Positions 58,101-64,000 of a stretch of DNA of 64,000 nucleotides are shown piece after piece. Made by a program: the position numbers and the translations under genes. The stretch comes from Candidatus Albibeggiatoa sp. nov. NOAA (GTDB taxonomy: Bacteria > Pseudomonadota > Gammaproteobacteria > Beggiatoales > Beggiatoaceae). The stretch covers positions 1 to 64,000 of the forward strand of contig JAOXRS010000116.1 in assembly GCA_025800385.1 (NCBI GenBank), read 5' to 3'. Each line of letters opens with the position of its first letter. Position 1 is the first letter of the stretch. The notes under the pieces are model-generated. The model worked only from the letters and a program-made list of their open reading frames with translations, did no database searches and was not told where the DNA came from.

Positions 58101-59726
58101 CGCGCTGTCGATAAATAAGCCGTTCGGCATGTCTTTCCAAAATGGTTTTATATCAATATGTTTGGTGCTTAAATTCACGTCTGCCGCTAAACCATCTGCC
58201 CATTTTACGAATGCTTTGCCCGAAATTTTACCCGTGAGAATATCCGCTTCCAACGTATTGACATCAGCTTGGGTTTTATCACCCGTCGCTTTGACCAACC
58301 ACTTGCCTTTAGGAATGTCCTTGCCCGCCACATCTGCATTTAAAGTCACATTATAATCATCGGCACTGCCTGTTAAGCTCAACGTACCATCTTTAGCATT
58401 GACTAAAATATTTTTTCCTTTCAATGGCCAGCGCAGGTTTTGAAAATCCATTTTGACATCTAAGTCTTTGCCGCCGTCTTCAATCGAACCTGTACCTGTT
58501 GCCGTGACTTTGGTATTAATTTGTGGAATCATCACCGCCAGTTGTTCGATATTAAATGCTTTGTCTTGTAATTTCGCCACTACTTCAGTATCAATAAACA
58601 AACCGTCGGGCATGTCTTTCCAAAACGGCTTGATGTCGATGTGTTCGGTTTTCAATTTGATGTCACCAGCTAATTCACCAACCCATTTCACAAAACCCAC
58701 ACCTGAAATTTTACCCGTGAGAATATCTGCTTCTAAAGTTTCAATATGCGCTTGGGTTTTATCCGCTTTGACTGCGACATCCCATTTACCTTGAGGAATA
58801 TCTTTGCCTGTGACATCCGCATTCAACGTGACTTGATAGTTGTCCAAATCACCCGAGCCGCTGATTTTGCCATCTCGCGCATCGACAATAATATCTTCTG
58901 AATCAAACGGGTATTGGATTTGTTGCCAATCAATGTCGGCATTCCACGTTAATGCACCGAGTAAATCATTCGCCACCGCTTGTAAATTCACCGCAGCAGG
59001 TTGGGCTAATTCATGATTCACTATGAGTTTGTTGGTATCACCCGCAATTGTGGCATGACCCGATAATGGCGGCACATTGTCAATATTAGCTGTCCAATCG
59101 GCGTTTAAATTGAGTGGATGTGGTGTGGTCAGTTGGGCATCACCTTGGGCATTGACCGTGAATAAAGGTGAATCAACTGCGAGTTTTTGTAATTCAAACT
59201 TTTCGATTAATTGCGCTTGTAGCTGGCTACTATTAATTTCAAATGGCTTGCCATCACCTGTTTGCACAGCGACCTGATTAACTTGCACATCTTCAATAAT
59301 AATTTTAATCGGAAGTTTTATATCTGGAATGCTAGGTGGCTCTGAGGATTTGGGCTTGTCTTCTTCAGATGTTTTTTCAGCAGGCTCAGGCAATTTCACA
59401 TCAACACCCGTGACATGTAATTGCTCAATGTGCGCAGTACGAGAAAATAAAGCAGAAGGTTTCCAACTTAATAATAAATCTTCAACTTTTGCATCGACGG
59501 TATTTTCTTGTTCATAACTAAGATTGGTTAGATGCAGTTCACCCAGCAATGTTCCCTCTACTTGCTCGATTTCTAATGTACCGGGGGCATATTTTTTACC
59601 TTGTGCAACGAGGAAGTTTACGCCTGATTCTGTGCCTAATAGCCATGTTGCACCTGCACCGATGATGACAACCAGCAATAAACTGAAAAGTAAAAGATAT
59701 TTAAGTATTTTGAATAACAATTTCAT
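55197..59726 (-). CDS. tamB: Translocation and assembly module / lipid-transport protein TamB
   Basis: A 1509-residue AsmA-superfamily protein. One N-terminal TM (about 4-30) anchors it in the inner membrane. A long beta-rich groove spans the periplasm and the C-terminal DUF490/TamB domain ends near DLYISYGIGLFDAKNILKMRYQLTKRW. TamB helps lipid transport and outer-membrane protein assembly with TamA, whose gene is not in the window. Residues about 300-640 contain repeats of exactly 161 residues. A Pro/Lys stretch (PKEPKPEPKPKS) lies near 1240. GTG 59735 is an alternative start; ATG 59726 is preferred, but neither has a clear Shine-Dalgarno. It converges on the radical SAM gene with 20 bases between. 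Confidence 0.9.
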   Translation of the reverse strand: MKLLFKILKYLLLFSLLLVVIIGAGATWLLGTESGVNFLVAQGKKYAPGTLEIEQVEGTLLGELHLTNLSYEQENTVDAKVEDLLLSWKPSALFSRTAHIEQLHVTGVDVKLPEPAEKTSEEDKPKSSEPPSIPDIKLPIKIIIEDVQVNQVAVQTGDGKPFEINSSQLQAQLIEKFELQKLAVDSPLFTVNAQGDAQLTTPHPLNLNADWTANIDNVPPLSGHATIAGDTNKLIVNHELAQPAAVNLQAVANDLLGALTWNADIDWQQIQYPFDSEDIIVDARDGKISGSGDLDNYQVTLNADVTGKDIPQGKWDVAVKADKTQAHIETLEADILTGKISGVGFVKWVGELAGDIKLKTEHIDIKPFWKDMPDGLFIDTEVVAKLQDKAFNIEQLAVMIPQINTKVTATGTGSIEDGGKDLDVKMDFQNLRWPLKGKNILVNAKDGTLSLTGSADDYNVTLNADVAGKDIPKGKWLVKATGDKTQADVNTLEADILTGKISGKAFVKWADGLAADVNLSTKHIDIKPFWKDMPNGLFIDSAVVAKLEDQQFNLQQLAVMIPQIKTKVSATGTGSIEDGGKDLDVKLQWQNLRWPLKGDELLAQVKQGEVDLTGSAKAYKLTLNTDVSGKDIPKSQIQLLGQGSLEQIDIEKLTVNTLDGVVNLLGKVAWKPQVKWDIKVAGQDINPAKQWKDLDGNIGLDLAAKGQLADKGVQTVVNVNGIKGTFRKYPLDLQAQAKVNGQRYEINQLDFKSGKTRLTANGVVDKNIKLDWALNAPNLNTLVPQAKGSIKGKGKVLGALDKPHVIAKLNAQKLQYEDNKVQSLKVDADVDLDGGRTLRLDVLAKDVQQAGNQVLKQASIKSTGSMKSHLLTTKVETPEQNVLLKLKGGFDIDKTEWKGFIQQLDADTGIVGTWKNNRAAQLIASPKKADLGQLCLQQEQAQICTQANWKVEGDIKAKVELKTIPLAIAKQFFPPDLDLTGDVQGKLDAQLLKNGQIRSDVNIGITSGELTTMLAGEKEVFKHQGGKLEVDIKRSGLIANLVLDLLEQSHVKANVNMPKFNSLAISDNQKVNAQINAKFGDISILPTFVEQAENVQGEVLMQANVKGTVKKPQINGELKVVDGAADLPDFGLELRDLNVSVKDDGKDKLDIYAGLTSGDGKLELTGDAFLPIGRDWAADLKLKGEDFTAIDQTEIYALISPDMHITANPKKLHVGGKLTIPTAHITPPEASATAIKVTKDIEIVNPKEPKPEPKPKSTGSLEVSSDVTVVLGDDVQFEGLGFKSNFAGDLTVHSEGSQLPVGTGEIKIVNGRYKAYGQDLHIDNGRVLYSGGRLENPGLDIRAYRAIDRDVVIDGSRADGVTAGVYIHGSAQNPKIDLYSRPNMDQSNILSYIVLGRPANEAANGEGGQAALLAAAASLPLKEGDGIMKDLGDTFGLDEAGISTEDGIQDAALTLGKYLTPDLYISYGIGLFDAKNILKMRYQLTKRWTIETSQSGSDSGVDFNYSLER
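57829..58814 (-). repeat. 483-bp internal repeats in tamB
   Basis: Three anchor points (the GKDIP codons) fall at 58795, 58312 and 57829, spaced by exactly 483 bases. The IDIKPFWKDMP codons at 58611 and 58128 show the same spacing. Two near-complete 161-residue units are present, and the third copy starts but diverges. The frame is kept and synonymous changes are frequent, so the duplication is old enough to have drifted. Confidence 0.85.
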
Positions 59727-59996
59727 AGTATTCACATTATGGTCTGCTGTGATTCACTATTATATAGGGTTACAAAAAATGGACTAGTCTGAGTTTTAGT
59801 TTTCTAAGTTAGGCAGTGACAAGCATAGATATTTATCAAATTTTTTAGAAATTATAGAAAATGATTTTATTTGTGAAAATTGATTATTAAACAGTAAAAC
59901 ACTATTTTATCCGCTTGAGTTTTAATATTAAATTAGGTAGTCTAACAAGAGTAGTGGTGTAAATAGTTGGTATTTAAGAATAGAAGGCAGTTAACG

Positions 59997-60914
59997 ATGG
60001 CAAAAACTCAGTGCCCTGAATGTCAAGCAAGATATACAATAAAACCTTCTCGTGTTGAACAAATTGTAGGGCAAACTGTGACTTGCAAAGTATGTAGTGC
60101 CCGCTTTACTGTTGAACTACTGCCAACACCACCTACCGAACAACATGAAGAATCAGAAGAGGCGGATACCCAGGAAACCAAAACCCCTACCAGAAAGTAT
60201 AAACGCCGCTCTCAAGCAGAAATTCGTCAAGAATATATTGATAATTTAGCAACCCGTTTTCGAGAGCATCATCAAACTTTAATTGAAATTGATGCAGCAG
60301 AAAAACCATCTGTTGCTACAGTTCGAGATTGGGTCTATCAAGTATTAATCCATTGCTTTGATTATACAGAGCAGGATATTGTTACAGATGTGCTCTATGG
60401 TGACAGTCGTATTGATATGCTTGTGCATGAAAATACTGAAGACCCTCCCAAAATATTATTTAATATATTAAATACTAGGCGTTCTCTTACTCATAAATTA
60501 GTTGAAAAAATTAAAAAAGATACTTTTGCTCTAGGTGCTCCATTTGCTGTGTTAACGAATGGTGGCATTTGGCGATTTTTCCGTGCAGATAAATTAGATG
60601 GCGAAAGCCGCTTTGTTGAAATTGCCAATATTCCCATTTTAGATGAGGATGGTGTGTCAGATACTGATGCCGAAGAATTATATTTATTGAGTAAACGGGC
60701 TTTACAACGTGGTGATACTGAAAAAACCTCACATCAGATTGCTGCATTACAACCTCATCGTATTACTGAAGCTCTATTTGAGACCAGTGTCTTATCAAAA
60801 ATCAATCGAACCTTATCTCAAAATTACAAAACAGAAGCTGGCGTAAACGTGAATATTGCACCTGAAATATTGCAACAAAAAATCGAAGAAATACTGACCA
60901 CTTCCAATCTGTAA
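59997..60914 (+). CDS. Zinc-ribbon protein with a degenerate HsdR_N-like nuclease domain
   Basis: A 305-residue protein. The MJ0042-type zinc ribbon uses C6, C9, C30 and C33 (CPECQ ... CKVC). A charged linker follows, then a domain (about 75-235) resembling the HsdR N-terminal PD-(D/E)xK fold: RDWVYQVLI, DVLYGDSRIDMLVHE (D140), PKILFNILN and APFAVLTNGGIWRFFRAD. The ExK expected at the ILFNILN strand is absent, so it is probably not a nuclease. GAAGG lies 10 bases before ATG 59997. The next gene carries a similar fold with intact D-ExK fused to ParA, 118 bases on. It may be a DNA-binding accessory of that system. Confidence 0.65.
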   Translation: MAKTQCPECQARYTIKPSRVEQIVGQTVTCKVCSARFTVELLPTPPTEQHEESEEADTQETKTPTRKYKRRSQAEIRQEYIDNLATRFREHHQTLIEIDAAEKPSVATVRDWVYQVLIHCFDYTEQDIVTDVLYGDSRIDMLVHENTEDPPKILFNILNTRRSLTHKLVEKIKKDTFALGAPFAVLTNGGIWRFFRADKLDGESRFVEIANIPILDEDGVSDTDAEELYLLSKRALQRGDTEKTSHQIAALQPHRITEALFETSVLSKINRTLSQNYKTEAGVNVNIAPEILQQKIEEILTTSNL

Positions 60915-61032
60915 ATTAAAAAATAAAATTTATTATTTATAATTTTCCATAAAATGTATTTATTGATATTTACTTGCATCTGAAAGTATGTAGAATAAAG
61001 CTTTTCGTGTTAGATAAAAATAAGAAAGTCTC

Positions 61033-62364
61033 ATGAGCCAGCTTTCAGATATGTGGACAAATGAAGCTTACGTTTCTTCGAATTTAGTAGAAGAAGTGTT
61101 AAGGCAAATTGTTCCAAAAACAGGAAATGAGTGGATTCCGCAATATTCTATTAATCCTAGAAATAAAGTTGATTTTTACATTAAAGATAAAAGCAGGAGA
61201 ATTGAGTTTTTTGTTGAAGTCAAAGCGGCAAAATCCTCTACCAAATCTAATCTCGACTCCAATGCTCGCCAGCAACTGGCCACTTATTTCCACCACTCTC
61301 CTCATGTTAAATATGGTTTTTTAATTGATCCGTTCCGGATTGAATGTTACCAGCTGATTGACAACTACCCTCAATTGAAAAAAAAGTTTGATATTGAAGA
61401 CCCTACTCAATTAGCTCCTATCACTAAATTTCTTACCAAATATATAGATGACCTGACAGACATGCGTACGATAGTTATTCATACTTCAAAAGGCGGTGTC
61501 GGCAAAACCACACTCAGCGTTAATATTGCTTTTGAGCTTGCAAGGCGCGGTAATCGTGTGCTGGTTGTAGATTTAGATGACCAAGCCAATACCAGTTTAT
61601 CTTTAGGCGTAAACAACGCAGAAAAAATCGATCATGTAAAGACAATAGAAGAATTTGAGGACATTTTACAGTCTTTCGAAGATCGCAAAGAGGTGATGGA
61701 TTTTATTTTAGATACCCAAAAGCTTCGCACCAGAATGAAGCCTAAAGACTATATTTATGAAAGTAATTGGAATCAATTTTTAGACCCAGTCACTATTGGT
61801 GAAGAAACGCGCCAAGGCTGTATAGATGTTTTACCGGGCAGTTACAAAACAGACCCTTATAAAATTCTTAATTTGCCAAATGGCGATAAATTACTAGATA
61901 AAGGTTTGCAGAAGCTAAAAGGCGAATATGATTATGTGGTCATTGATACTGCGCCCGCCACCACAGCAATTACATATAGTGGTTTAAATGGCGCGCAATA
62001 CCTTCTAATCCCGTCTCAAATGGAATATTTATCAGTTTATGGCATTCGCCCATCAGTCATTAATGCAACCAGTATTAATGAAGACCGAGAAGGCAAGCGG
62101 AGTAATATTCTGGGTATTGTACCCATGATGACGGACAATACGCTGCGCAGCAAAACCATTCGCGCCCTAATTGAAAAACATTTCAGCCATCTTCGACTTT
62201 TACCTGAAGTTTCACGCCAGACTGCAGTCGGTCAAGCTTTATTGGAACGAGTACCTTTATTCATTTATGCAGAGCGACATAAATCACGTTCCAGAACTGC
62301 CAAGCAAGTCGCAGATTTAACGCACGAAATCATCACTAAAATTGACCAATTGCAAGCCGCCTAA
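61033..62364 (+). CDS. PD-(D/E)xK-like domain fused to a ParA-type ATPase
   Basis: A 443-residue fusion. Residues 10-115 look like a restriction-endonuclease-like fold: D47 in KVDFYIKD and E62-V-K64 in FFVEVKA form the D-(x)n-ExK catalytic set, followed by a basic/Gln helix (ARQQLATYF) as in HsdR_N. Residues 145-443 are a ParA/MinD ATPase with deviant Walker A KGGVGKTT (153-160), VVDLDDQANTS and VVIDTAPATTAITYSG. A ParB-like/HhH gene starts 23 bases downstream. ParA-ParB pairs normally segregate DNA; here the nuclease-like head and atypical partner suggest a different DNA-directed role. I know no named family with this order. Confidence 0.75.
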   Translation: MSQLSDMWTNEAYVSSNLVEEVLRQIVPKTGNEWIPQYSINPRNKVDFYIKDKSRRIEFFVEVKAAKSSTKSNLDSNARQQLATYFHHSPHVKYGFLIDPFRIECYQLIDNYPQLKKKFDIEDPTQLAPITKFLTKYIDDLTDMRTIVIHTSKGGVGKTTLSVNIAFELARRGNRVLVVDLDDQANTSLSLGVNNAEKIDHVKTIEEFEDILQSFEDRKEVMDFILDTQKLRTRMKPKDYIYESNWNQFLDPVTIGEETRQGCIDVLPGSYKTDPYKILNLPNGDKLLDKGLQKLKGEYDYVVIDTAPATTAITYSGLNGAQYLLIPSQMEYLSVYGIRPSVINATSINEDREGKRSNILGIVPMMTDNTLRSKTIRALIEKHFSHLRLLPEVSRQTAVGQALLERVPLFIYAERHKSRSRTAKQVADLTHEIITKIDQLQAA

Positions 62365-62387
62365 CATTTTTTATCGAGGACATTATT

Positions 62388-62921
62388 ATGGCAACAAGAT
62401 ACGCTTTAGAAACCAAACCTTATCAAATCAACTTGGAACAACTTGAAATCCCAGCTGGCCAAGTGAGTGGCTTATCCAGAAGGGCATTAAAAGATTTAGC
62501 TGTGACTTTAAAAGATAACCAAGCCAGTGCGGTATTACCCGTTGCATGTGTTACAGACGACGAAGATAAATACCACTTACTAACAGGTTTTGATATTGTT
62601 GAGGCTGCAAGAGCGGCTGAGTTAGCACAAATTTGGGTATTTGTGATTGCTGTACCACAAACAGAAGCAGGACAGTGGATGGCAACCCATGGCACATTAT
62701 CAAAATTAAATGACTCATTGATTGAGCCTAATGATGTTGACAATTTTATTAAGCTTATCAATGATACAAAAGCAGATATGACGATGATTCCAGGTATTGG
62801 GCATATGACGGCTGATAAAGTAGCGGCTGCGCGCCCTTACAAAGATTTAGCGGATGTACAAAGTAAATTAGGTAAAAAACGTCCTTTAAACTGGATCCGT
62901 GCTTATAAAAACTTAGCTTAA
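62388..62921 (+). CDS. ParB-like N-terminal domain protein with helix-hairpin-helix end
   Basis: A 177-residue protein. Residues 12-95 have the ParB/sulfiredoxin-like pattern (INLEQLEIP, LKDNQASAVLPVACV, YHLLTGFDIVEAARAAELAQIWVFVI). The CTP-binding GERR motif of true ParB is replaced by GFDI. The C-terminal part has a helix-hairpin-helix, IPGIGHMTADKVAAARPYKDLADV, followed by a basic RPLNWIRAYKN, so it may bind DNA without sequence specificity. There is no ParB central HTH. GAGGA precedes ATG. It sits 23 bases after the nuclease-like-ParA fusion and is its likely partner. Confidence 0.65.
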   Translation: MATRYALETKPYQINLEQLEIPAGQVSGLSRRALKDLAVTLKDNQASAVLPVACVTDDEDKYHLLTGFDIVEAARAAELAQIWVFVIAVPQTEAGQWMATHGTLSKLNDSLIEPNDVDNFIKLINDTKADMTMIPGIGHMTADKVAAARPYKDLADVQSKLGKKRPLNWIRAYKNLA

Positions 62922-62929
62922 CAGCATAT

Positions 62930-62970
62930 TGTGTTAGAGTTTTTCATTATATAAAAAATACTCTAGCACA
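62930..62970 (+). terminator. Stem-loop after the ParA/ParB-like operon
   Basis: TGTGTTAGAGT (62930-62940) pairs with ACTCTAGCACA (62960-62970) with one G-U pair, 8 bases after the ParB-like stop. The flanking loop bases TTTT/AAAA extend it. No T-run follows. Confidence 0.4.
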
Positions 62971-63001
62971 CCCCTAGTAATTAGAATAGTTCATTACACT
63001 T

Positions 63002-63493
63002 ATGCTCAAATCATTCAAGATTAATATCCTAGAAAAAGTGAATGATATAAATAATCCTTATACTCCACCTCAAGCAAAACTAAACAAAATCACTAAAACA
63101 AAGCATTTGAATGGTATTGGGCGAATGTCTTTCTTTTTAGGATTACTAACCTTAATATTTTCCTTATTTTTCATATCATATACAGGACTATTCTTTTATA
63201 TTGCTCCTGAAATAGTACTCATTGCTATGTTTGCTTTATTGTTGAATATAATAGGGCTTAGGTTAAAAAATGCAGGTTATAGTGCGTTTTGGGGATTTTT
63301 AATACTCATACCTATAATGAATATTCTATTGATTATGCGCTGTTTAGCTTATCCTACAGACTATAAAAATACTCAAATATTAGATGCAAACGGAAAAATA
63401 GTCACGGTCATATTTGTTATTGTGTTTATAGCAATTATTAGCTTACCTATGTTACTTGGTTTTTTATTGATTCTCCAATATGGCCATATCTGA
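63002..63493 (+). CDS. DUF805-like small membrane protein
   Basis: A 163-residue membrane protein with about four hydrophobic segments. A soluble N-terminus contains NPYTPPQA, a motif seen ahead of DUF805-type membrane domains. RLKNAGYSAFWGFLILIPIMNILLIMRCL matches that family's pattern of a Gly/Trp turn between helices. Function unknown. It lies 80 bases after the ParB-like gene, separated by a stem-loop, so it may be independent. AT content is higher than in the flanking housekeeping genes. Confidence 0.55.
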   Translation: MLKSFKINILEKVNDINNPYTPPQAKLNKITKTKHLNGIGRMSFFLGLLTLIFSLFFISYTGLFFYIAPEIVLIAMFALLLNIIGLRLKNAGYSAFWGFLILIPIMNILLIMRCLAYPTDYKNTQILDANGKIVTVIFVIVFIAIISLPMLLGFLLILQYGHI

Positions 63494-63514
63494 TCTGCTA
63501 CGTGAGTTCAATAT

Positions 63515-63545
63515 ATTATGGTGACTTAAACTCGCTTACCATAAT
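63515..63545. terminator. Inverted repeat after the DUF805-like gene
   Basis: ATTATGGT (63515-63522) pairs with ACCATAAT (63538-63545), 22 bases after the stop codon. Without a T-run it is only a possible terminator. Confidence 0.3.
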
Positions 63546-63686
63546 TCACCGCATTAAATACAATTTAACCTCATCATCAAATTTAAAAGTCTGGATTATG
63601 ACAAAAATGACAACTCTGAATTGATAATTGTTCACTGATAATCGATAATTGTCTGCTGCAAACCTATTCACTGTTTAGAAGAAGAC

Positions 63687-64000
63687 ATGCCAAAACGTAC
63701 CGACATCAAAAGTATATTAATCATTGGAGCTGGACCTATCGTCATCGGGCAAGCGTGCGAATTTGACTACTCTGGCGCACAAGCTTGTAAAGCCTTGAAA
63801 CAAGAAGGTTATCGCGTCATTTTGGTGAACTCCAACCCTGCAACCATCATGACCGACCCTGAAATGGCGGACGCAACCTATATCGAACCAATCGAATGGG
63901 AAACGGTGGCACGCATTATTGAAAAAGAACGCCCTGACGCATTATTACCGACAATGGGCGGCCAAACAGCATTGAACTGCGCATTAGATTTACACCACAA
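63687..64000 (+). CDS. carB: Carbamoyl-phosphate synthase large subunit, N-terminal part (cut by the window end)
   Basis: The frame from ATG 63687 is open to the last base and gives 104 residues of Car[62 protein letters not shown] and [14 protein letters not shown] are the first carboxyphosphate-domain motifs. CarB makes carbamoyl phosphate for arginine and pyrimidines. AGAAGAAG precedes the start. carA, often directly upstream, is not there; the preceding gene is a DUF805-like membrane protein. An AATTG/GATAATTGT repeat lies just before the gene. Confidence 0.96.
   Translation, partial: MPKRTDIKSILIIGAGPIVIGQACEFDYSGAQACKALKQEGYRVILVNSNPATIMTDPEMADATYIEPIEWETVARIIEKERPDALLPTMGGQTALNCALDLHH

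Noticed and set aside
57829..58814. 483-bp tamB repeats considered as an assembly duplication
   Set aside because: The copies differ at many synonymous and some amino-acid positions, so they are old gene duplications and not a collapsed or repeated assembly segment.
55613..59517. Many plus-strand open frames opposite tamB
   Set aside because: They follow the tamB codon bias on the other strand, lack Shine-Dalgarno sequences and show no protein family character.

Overview
The window looks like chromosomal DNA from a sulfur-oxidising gammaproteobacterium of the Beggiatoa/Thioflexothrix type (order Thiotrichales). This is an inference from gene content, not a database match. It is AT-rich. It carries gammaproteobacterial housekeeping genes (yheS-like ABC-F, rnt, tamB, murU-like, recQ, ffh, dxs, a carB start) and a globin of exactly Vitreoscilla-haemoglobin length. 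It also holds accessory families common in large filamentous bacteria: a filamentous-haemagglutinin TPS protein, CHAT caspase-like proteins, STAND NTPases and many hybrid histidine kinases. I saw no rRNA, tRNA, insertion sequence or CRISPR array.

Layout. 1-8.9 kb is accessory: the tail of an unknown gene, a haemagglutinin-like exoprotein gene broken by one in-frame TAA, then a leftward three-gene operon (STAND-TPR protein, CHAT-STAND protein, radical SAM/SPASM enzyme). 9-12.3 kb is a glucan pair (GH57 and malQ). 12.3-14.8 kb holds an orphan McrB-like AAA+ protein and an SCP-2 protein. 15-20.7 kb is an RND efflux pair whose pump has a long 15-residue-repeat and basic tail. 20.8-28.9 kb holds tsaC, an orphan FecCD-type permease, a hybrid kinase, an ABC-F protein, a globin, a methyltransferase and ffh. 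29-37.4 kb is a signalling cluster: lipoprotein, YfiR-like protein, a 1648-residue CHASE8/kinase/REC/3xHpt/REC/nucleotidyl-cyclase protein, and a second hybrid kinase. 37.4-50 kb holds rnt, queD, a third large hybrid kinase, an exported TPR-CHAT protein, dxs, folE2, a murU-like gene and an exported protein with two HdeA-like repeats. 50.5-59.7 kb holds recQ, a DUF364/small membrane protein/SPASM radical SAM operon, and tamB with 483-bp internal repeats. 60-62.9 kb is an unusual cluster: a zinc-ribbon protein with a degenerate HsdR_N-like domain, a PD-(D/E)xK-ParA fusion and a ParB-like/HhH protein. The window ends with a DUF805-like membrane protein and the first 104 codons of carB.

How the genes may work together. 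The strongest candidates for undescribed systems are: (a) the PD-(D/E)xK-ParA cluster at 60-62.9 kb; (b) the STAND-TPR/CHAT-STAND/radical SAM operon at 2.9-8.9 kb, whose layout recalls NTPase-controlled conflict systems and FxsB-type peptide-maturase systems; and (c) the YfiR-CHASE8 sensor pair in which the usual GGDEF output is replaced by a phosphorelay ending in a nucleotidyl cyclase. Several starts were moved inward from the longest reading frame because a Shine-Dalgarno sequence, signal peptide or family alignment supports the later codon.
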